Assembly (NCBI GenBank): GCA_019246385.1 | Contig: JAFAQP010000030.1 | Location: 1 to 9,648, forward strand | Direction of reading: 5' to 3' | DNA length: 9,648 bases | From: Patescibacteria group bacterium | Lineage (GTDB): Bacteria; Patescibacteriota; Minisyncoccia; Phycocordibacterales; Phycocordibacteraceae | In this document: one piece after another, positions 5,408 to 9,648 of the stretch | Numbering within the stretch: position 1 is the stretch's first letter | How the letters are laid out: the number at the start of each line of letters is the position of its first letter | The notes under the pieces: generated by a model | Told to the model about the DNA's origin: nothing | The model's database searches: none | What the model saw: only the letters and a program-made list of their open reading frames with translations | Program-made: the position numbers and the translations under genes

Positions 5408-5413
5408 AGGCAT

Positions 5414-8377
5414 ATGGCTATTCGGATCGACGTCATATCTGCGATTCCGGATGCGCGAGCCCTGGTCAAAAAAAATGAATTTCAAGGCCTTGTCGGAAAA
5501 GGCAAGATTCGGGCTGTCCAAATAGCCGATTCGTATACTATCGATTCCGCGCTGACGAAGACGGGCCTCACAGAGGCCCGTCTCGCGTTAACGAACCCGA
5601 AAACAGAAAGATCGTATAGAGGGCAGTGGCTGCCGAAGCGGTTTACAAGGGGAATCGAGATAGGTTTTTTGCCCGGCGTCACTGATAACGCCGGCAATAC
5701 GGCAAAAGAAATGATAGAAGATGCCGCGCGGCATGCGTTTGAACCCGGCGAACAGGTTTATTCTTCGCAGACTTTTTTCATTACGGGCGCGGTGTCGGAA
5801 AAAGACGCTCAAAAGATAGCCGCTAGTCTTCATAACCCTCTTATACAAACCGCGCGAGTATTCGGGTCTGAGATACGGAAAGAGAGGCCGACACCTCGCA
5901 TACCGCGCGTCGTTCTTTCCGGGTCCTCAAAAGTGATACATGTTGATCTCGACGTTCACGATGATGAATTACAAGCACTGAGCACATACGGCATACGAGA
6001 CGAGAGTGGTGTGCGTCGCGGTCCTTTGGGCCTTAGTCTTCCGTATTTGAAGGTCATACGTTCGCATTTCAAACGCCTCGGCCGCCAGCCGACCGATATC
6101 GAGCTTGAAACTCTGGCGCAGACGTGGAGCGAACACTGCAAGCACATTATTTTTGCAAGTCCGATAGACGGCGCGCCGAAAGGTATATACAAAACCTATA
6201 TAAAAGGAGCGACTGAAAAAATACGGAAAGCCAAAGGCAGGAAAGATTTCTGCGTTTCGGTATTCAAAGATAATTCCGGGGGCATCGAGTTTGATGAAAA
6301 GTATGTCATCACCCACAAAGTGGAAACGCACAATACGCCTTCGGCTTTGGACCCGTTCGGTGGCGCTATTACCGGCATCGTCGGGGTCAACCGGGACGCA
6401 TTGGGATTTGGTCTCGGCGCAAAGCCGGTCGCGAACGTATACGGCTTCTGTTTTGCTCCGTCGCGCGACGCGAGCCGCCTCTATCGCGACAGAGCCCAGA
6501 GAGAGGAGATGCTTTCCGCAAAACGAATCGCGGAAGGCGTGATAAAGGGGATAAACGCCGGCGGCAACCAGAGCGGCATTCCGACCGAAAACGGATTCAT
6601 GCTTTTTGATGCTTCATATCGGGGCAAGCCGCTCGTCTTCGCCGGAACCGTCGGCCTGATTCCTAAAAAAAGAAACGCGCGCATGCTCTATAAAAAGAAG
6701 GCGAAGAACGGCGACTATATCGTGATGGTCGGCGGGAGAGTGGGCTTGGACGGCATTCATGGCGCGACCTTTTCGTCGACGGAACTCAATGCGAATTCTC
6801 CTTCAACCGCAGTGCAGATAGGGGATCCGATAACCCAGAAGAAATTTTCCGATGCTCTGGCGAAGGAGGCGCGCGACTTGGGCCTCTATAACTCGATAAC
6901 CGACAACGGAGCCGGCGGTCTTTCTTCTTCGGTGGGAGAAATGGCGCGGGAAGCTGGCGGATGCCGAGTCGACCTCGAGAAGGTGCCGGTGAAATATCCC
7001 GGCCTAGAACCATGGCAGATATGGATATCGGAATCGCAGGAGCGCATGACGCTCGCGGTCCCTCCAAAAAAATGGCGCGCATTTTCGGCACTCATGCGCC
7101 GGCGGGGCGTAGAGGCGACGGTGATAGGCGAATTTACTCGAAGCGGCGCGTGCGTCGTCGCGTACGCGAGGAAAACGATCCTCGATATACGCCTCGATTT
7201 TCTCCATGACGGCGCGCCGCTCTATCCGCTCCGGGTCGAAAAACGGGAAACGAGAACGGAAGCCCCGAAGGTGAGAGCCCTGCGCGACTATTCTCATGCG
7301 CTTGCCGCGATGCTTTCGCGCGAAAATCTCGCATCAAACGAATTCCTGTCGCGGCAATTCGATCATGAAGTGCAAAGCGGTTCGGTACTGAAGCCCATCC
7401 AAGGCGCCGGACGCGTGAGCGCTGAAGCGGGCGTCTTCAGGCCGGTTCTCAGTTCGTCTCGAGCAGTGGTGCTTTCTTCCGGCGTCGCGCCTTTTTACAG
7501 CGACCTCGATCCATACGGCATGGCCGCCGCTTCAATCGATACCGCGATACGCAATGCGGTCGCCGCGGGCGCCTCCATGGATCATCTGGCGCTTCTCGAT
7601 AATTTTTGCTGGACGGAATCCGATACGCCGGGAAGGCTGTGGCAGCTGCGCGAAGCGGCCCGGGCCTGCTATGACTATGCGGTCGCATACGGGACACCCT
7701 ATATTTCCGGGAAAGACAGCATGTTCAATGATTTCAAAGGCTACGATGAAAAAGGGAATTTCGTACAGATATCCGCATTGCCGACGCTTCTCATCTCGAC
7801 GATCGGCGTCATGGAAAACGCCGAAAACGCGGTATCGATAGATGCGAAGTGCCCCGGCGATTTCCTCTATCTTCTTGGAGAGACGCACGAAGAACTCGGC
7901 GGCTCGGAGTTTTTCCGCATGATCGCGGAGCATGGACAGAAAGGGAAAATCGGCGGCCGCGTTCCCAAGGTTGAAGCGAAAAAAAATTTGAAGTTATACA
8001 AAACATTCGAAAAAGCCGTGCGTGAAGAGCTCGTGGCCTCCGCCCTTTCGGTGAATCGGGGCGGTCTTGCGCTCGCGCTTTCAAAAAAAGCGCTCGCGGG
8101 GAATCTCGGCATCGAAGCCGATCTCAGTAAGATTCCGGGCACGGCGAAAGCGCCGCACGCGCTTCTTTTTTCGGAATCGCAGGGACGGATACTCGCAAGC
8201 GTTCGTCCGGATGCGGCGCACCGATTTGAAAAGCTTTTCACGGGACAGGGGTATCGCCGCATCGGCGCGGTAACAAAGAAGCCCGTACTTTCCGTAATGC
8301 TCGCGAATAAAAAATTGGCCTTCTTGTCCCTGAATAAAGCATTGGCGTCCTACCGCAAAACGTTCAAAGAATGGTGA
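5414..8377 (+). CDS. purL: Phosphoribosylformylglycinamidine synthase, PurS-PurL form (987 aa)
   Basis: The synthetase subunit for step 4 of de novo purine synthesis: FGAR + ATP + ammonia (from glutamine via PurQ) gives FGAM. Residues ~1-170 form a PurS-like N-terminal region (IEIGFLPGVTDNAGNTAKE, QVYSSQTFFITG). A linker with LGRQPTDIELETLAQTWSEHCKH (223-244) holds the WSEHC signature. Two AIR-synthase-type halves follow: VETHNTPSALDPFGGAITG (303-321), GDPITQKKFSDA (470-481), ITDNGAGGLSSSVGEMAREAGG (495-516); then GKDSMFND (766-773), SVNRGGLALALSKK (879-892) and SESQGRI (920-926). No glutaminase domain is fused. The length lies between the ~740-residue small PurL and the ~1300-residue PurL with fused glutaminase, so it combines PurS and PurL only. 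An upstream in-frame start at 5327 would add 29 residues that look like translated leader; ATG 5414 fits MAIRIDVIS and the promoter. One nucleotide separates its TGA from purQ. Confidence 0.93.
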   Translation: MAIRIDVISAIPDARALVKKNEFQGLVGKGKIRAVQIADSYTIDSALTKTGLTEARLALTNPKTERSYRGQWLPKRFTRGIEIGFLPGVTDNAGNTAKEMIEDAARHAFEPGEQVYSSQTFFITGAVSEKDAQKIAASLHNPLIQTARVFGSEIRKERPTPRIPRVVLSGSSKVIHVDLDVHDDELQALSTYGIRDESGVRRGPLGLSLPYLKVIRSHFKRLGRQPTDIELETLAQTWSEHCKHIIFASPIDGAPKGIYKTYIKGATEKIRKAKGRKDFCVSVFKDNSGGIEFDEKYVITHKVETHNTPSALDPFGGAITGIVGVNRDALGFGLGAKPVANVYGFCFAPSRDASRLYRDRAQREEMLSAKRIAEGVIKGINAGGNQSGIPTENGFMLFDASYRGKPLVFAGTVGLIPKKRNARMLYKKKAKNGDYIVMVGGRVGLDGIHGATFSSTELNANSPSTAVQIGDPITQKKFSDALAKEARDLGLYNSITDNGAGGLSSSVGEMAREAGGCRVDLEKVPVKYPGLEPWQIWISESQERMTLAVPPKKWRAFSALMRRRGVEATVIGEFTRSGACVVAYARKTILDIRLDFLHDGAPLYPLRVEKRETRTEAPKVRALRDYSHALAAMLSRENLASNEFLSRQFDHEVQSGSVLKPIQGAGRVSAEAGVFRPVLSSSRAVVLSSGVAPFYSDLDPYGMAAASIDTAIRNAVAAGASMDHLALLDNFCWTESDTPGRLWQLREAARACYDYAVAYGTPYISGKDSMFNDFKGYDEKGNFVQISALPTLLISTIGVMENAENAVSIDAKCPGDFLYLLGETHEELGGSEFFRMIAEHGQKGKIGGRVPKVEAKKNLKLYKTFEKAVREELVASALSVNRGGLALALSKKALAGNLGIEADLSKIPGTAKAPHALLFSESQGRILASVRPDAAHRFEKLFTGQGYRRIGAVTKKPVLSVMLANKKLAFLSLNKALASYRKTFKEW

Positions 8378-8378
8378 C

Positions 8379-9170
8379 ATGAAAATCAAACCTAAAAAAG
8401 CAAAAAAGGTCAGGGCGCTTGTCTTCTCCGGATACGGACTCAATTGCGAGGAGGAAGCGGCGTACGGTTTCACGCTCGCGGGAGCGGAAGCGGACATCGT
8501 GCATATAAACGACATCATCGATGGCAAAGTCTCCGTGAACGATTATCAGATCCTGTGCTTTCCCGGCGGCTTCGCGTATGGCGACGATACCGGTTCGGGG
8601 AAGGCATATGCCAATCGCGTAAAGAACCATCTCGGGAAAGACCTGGCAACCTTTCTGTCTGAAGGGAAGCTCATTATCGGGATCTGCAACGGTTTTCAAA
8701 TACTGACCGAGCTCGGGTTGCTTCCGGGGGCTCTTACGTACAACGATTCGAACCGGTATACGGATCGCTGGGTAGATCTTGAAGCGGAAGGAGAAAGCCC
8801 CTGGCTTACCGGCATTACGCGGTTATCGGTTCCCGTTGCTCATGGCGAGGGGAAGTTTGTCGCGCCGCCCAAGGAACTTGCGGAATTAAAAAAGAAAAAA
8901 ATGGTCGCTCTCCGGTACGTGAAAGGAGAAATGTGCGCGTATCAGGATCTGCCGCTAAATCCAAGCGGCACGATGGAGGATATCGCTGGCGTGCTTTCCC
9001 ATGAAGGAAGGGTTTTCGGTCTTATGCCGCATCCCGATCGGGCGCTTTTCAGTACGCAATTGCCCCACTGGCCCTTGCTGAAGGAGCGCGCGCGGCGGGG
9101 AGAAAGTTTTCCGGAACATGGCCCGGGGCTTGCGATATTCGAAAACGGCGTGAATTATTTCCCGAATTGA
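8379..9170 (+). CDS. purQ: Phosphoribosylformylglycinamidine synthase, glutaminase subunit PurQ
   Basis: The class I glutamine amidotransferase that hydrolyses glutamine and passes ammonia to PurL. It has 263 residues, within the normal range. Visible motifs: the start KVRALVFSGYGLNCEEEAAYGF after a Lys-rich tip, the oxyanion/loop segment FPGGFAYGDDTGSGKAYANR (61-80), the nucleophile elbow GICNGFQ with Cys103, VAHGEGKF (153-160), and the His segment LMPHPDRA with His218. The third triad position, Glu in the PHPER motif of E. coli PurL and most PurQ, is Asp220 here. Its ATG follows the purL TGA after a single C (tgacatg), so the two are co-transcribed and probably translationally coupled; no Shine-Dalgarno is present. 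The YGDD-x-GSGK form of the loop fits the PurQ type that partners PurS-PurL proteins. No terminator is visible downstream. Confidence 0.93.
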   Translation: MKIKPKKAKKVRALVFSGYGLNCEEEAAYGFTLAGAEADIVHINDIIDGKVSVNDYQILCFPGGFAYGDDTGSGKAYANRVKNHLGKDLATFLSEGKLIIGICNGFQILTELGLLPGALTYNDSNRYTDRWVDLEAEGESPWLTGITRLSVPVAHGEGKFVAPPKELAELKKKKMVALRYVKGEMCAYQDLPLNPSGTMEDIAGVLSHEGRVFGLMPHPDRALFSTQLPHWPLLKERARRGESFPEHGPGLAIFENGVNYFPN

Positions 9171-9224
9171 TCCACGTACAGATTCATCCGTCTTTCACCG
9201 CGAGAAGCGTAGTGTCTTTGTTGT

Positions 9225-9648
9225 ATGAGCATGAACGCGATACAGGTAATTACGCGAGATCACCGCGCCATTGAAGAGGCATACGAAGACTATCGGAACG
9301 CCGTCGACGAGGATGAGAAAGCCGCCGCCGCGAGCCGCATTCTCGCCATGCTTGATGCCCACATCAGGATGGAAGAAACATATTTCCATCCGGCCATTCA
9401 AAAACAGGGGAAAATTGAAGAAGGGCTTGTCGGAGAGGCGGAAGATGAGCTTGCCGATATGAAGAGCCTGCTCTCCGTGGCGCGGGTCGCCGAAGCGGAA
9501 GAAGAAATGGACGTGGCCATCGAGGATTTGATGCGCGAGGTGTCGATACATGCCGACGAAGAGGTCGATGTGGTATTGCAGGCGGAAAAAGCTCTTTCCG
9601 AAAGGGAACTTGAGGAATTGGGAAAGAAAATGGAACCGCATTCTGCTG
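9225..9648 (+). CDS. Hemerythrin-like HHE domain protein, 3' end off the window
   Basis: The frame is open from ATG 9225 (MSMNAIQVITRDHRAIEEAY) to the right edge, giving 141 visible residues. ATG 9231 is an equal alternative (MNAIQ). HHE proteins are four-helix bundles that bind a di-iron centre and act in oxygen, NO or iron handling. Helix 1 carries His13 (RDHRAIEE), helix 2 carries LDAHIRMEETYFHPAI (His46, Glu50, His55), and helix 4 carries SIHADEEVDVV (His109, Glu113). Helix 3, usually with an EH pair, reads EAEDELADM (71-79) and has no His, so the metal site may be incomplete or use Glu75. The protein is very acidic. No Shine-Dalgarno lies upstream. The 54-bp gap after purQ has no clear promoter or terminator, so it may be read through from purLQ, though no functional link to purines is evident. 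Confidence 0.8.
   Translation, partial: MSMNAIQVITRDHRAIEEAYEDYRNAVDEDEKAAAASRILAMLDAHIRMEETYFHPAIQKQGKIEEGLVGEAEDELADMKSLLSVARVAEAEEEMDVAIEDLMREVSIHADEEVDVVLQAEKALSERELEELGKKMEPHSA

Noticed and set aside
5327..5413. An upstream in-frame start for purL adding 29 residues
   Set aside because: The added residues show no PurS-like pattern, and the best promoter lies inside this stretch, so the ATG at 5414 is favoured.
5340..5420. A functional tRNA gene at the purL leader
   Set aside because: Only the D-arm region fits. There is no complementary anticodon stem, no TTCRA T arm at the right distance and no acceptor pairing, and the 3' half would lie inside purL.
8375..9170. UGA recoded as glycine, as in some CPR lineages
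   Set aside because: Both purL and purQ end at TGA at the expected family length, so TGA acts as stop.
9195..9641. Minus-strand open frame antisense to the HHE gene
   Set aside because: The plus-strand frame has clear HHE motifs and runs off the edge; the minus frame is a shadow with no recognisable features.

Overview
The window looks like a piece of a Patescibacteria (Candidate Phyla Radiation) genome, most likely Parcubacteria-like. This is inferred from three things. The secreted proteins carry a PG_binding_1 variant (MSGxxV...TGYFGxLTLAAV...GxVGPxT) that I associate with that group. The terminator is a compact GAAACCCGCC/GGCGGGTTTC hairpin. No gene start has a recognisable Shine-Dalgarno sequence. 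TGA is used as a stop (both pur genes end in it), so this is not one of the CPR lineages that reads UGA as glycine. No 16S or other strong taxonomic marker is present.

Left part (1-1526). The 3' end of a plus-strand gene encoding a LuxR/GerE-type helix-turn-helix enters from the left edge. It converges, with an 8-bp overlap, on a two-gene minus-strand unit (317 aa, then 109 aa, separated by 2 nt). I recognise no named family for these two proteins. The larger contains three copies of a ~90-residue module and the smaller carries a diverged fourth copy. The module's second half reads like a small SH3/Sm-type beta barrel.

Middle part (1631-5246). Three minus-strand genes each encode a protein with an N-terminal signal peptide. 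From 5' to 3' on that strand they are a glutamic peptidase of the eqolisin (G1) family with both catalytic residues, a GH18 glycoside hydrolase with an N-terminal peptidoglycan-binding domain, and a Cys/Pro-rich repeat protein ending in a related peptidoglycan-binding domain. A terminator separates the peptidase from the GH18 gene, so they are not one transcript. Together they look like an extracellular or cell-surface set acting on protein and on N-acetylhexosamine polymers. Whether they serve self-remodelling or attack on a host cell cannot be told from sequence.

Right part (5414-9648). Divergent from the peptidase lies a purL-purQ pair for the fourth step of de novo purine synthesis. purL is a ~987-residue form with an N-terminal PurS-like region but no fused glutaminase; purQ follows after one nucleotide and supplies the glutaminase. 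A well-spaced -35/-10 pair places the predicted purL transcription start at or next to the A of its ATG, suggesting leaderless translation. The same bases contain a segment very like a tRNA D arm. After a 54-bp gap, the 5' part of a hemerythrin-like (HHE) gene runs off the right edge.

The items most worth following up are the four-copy barrel-module gene pair, the glutamic peptidase in a probable CPR genome, the Cys-repeat surface protein, and the leaderless/tRNA-like purL leader.
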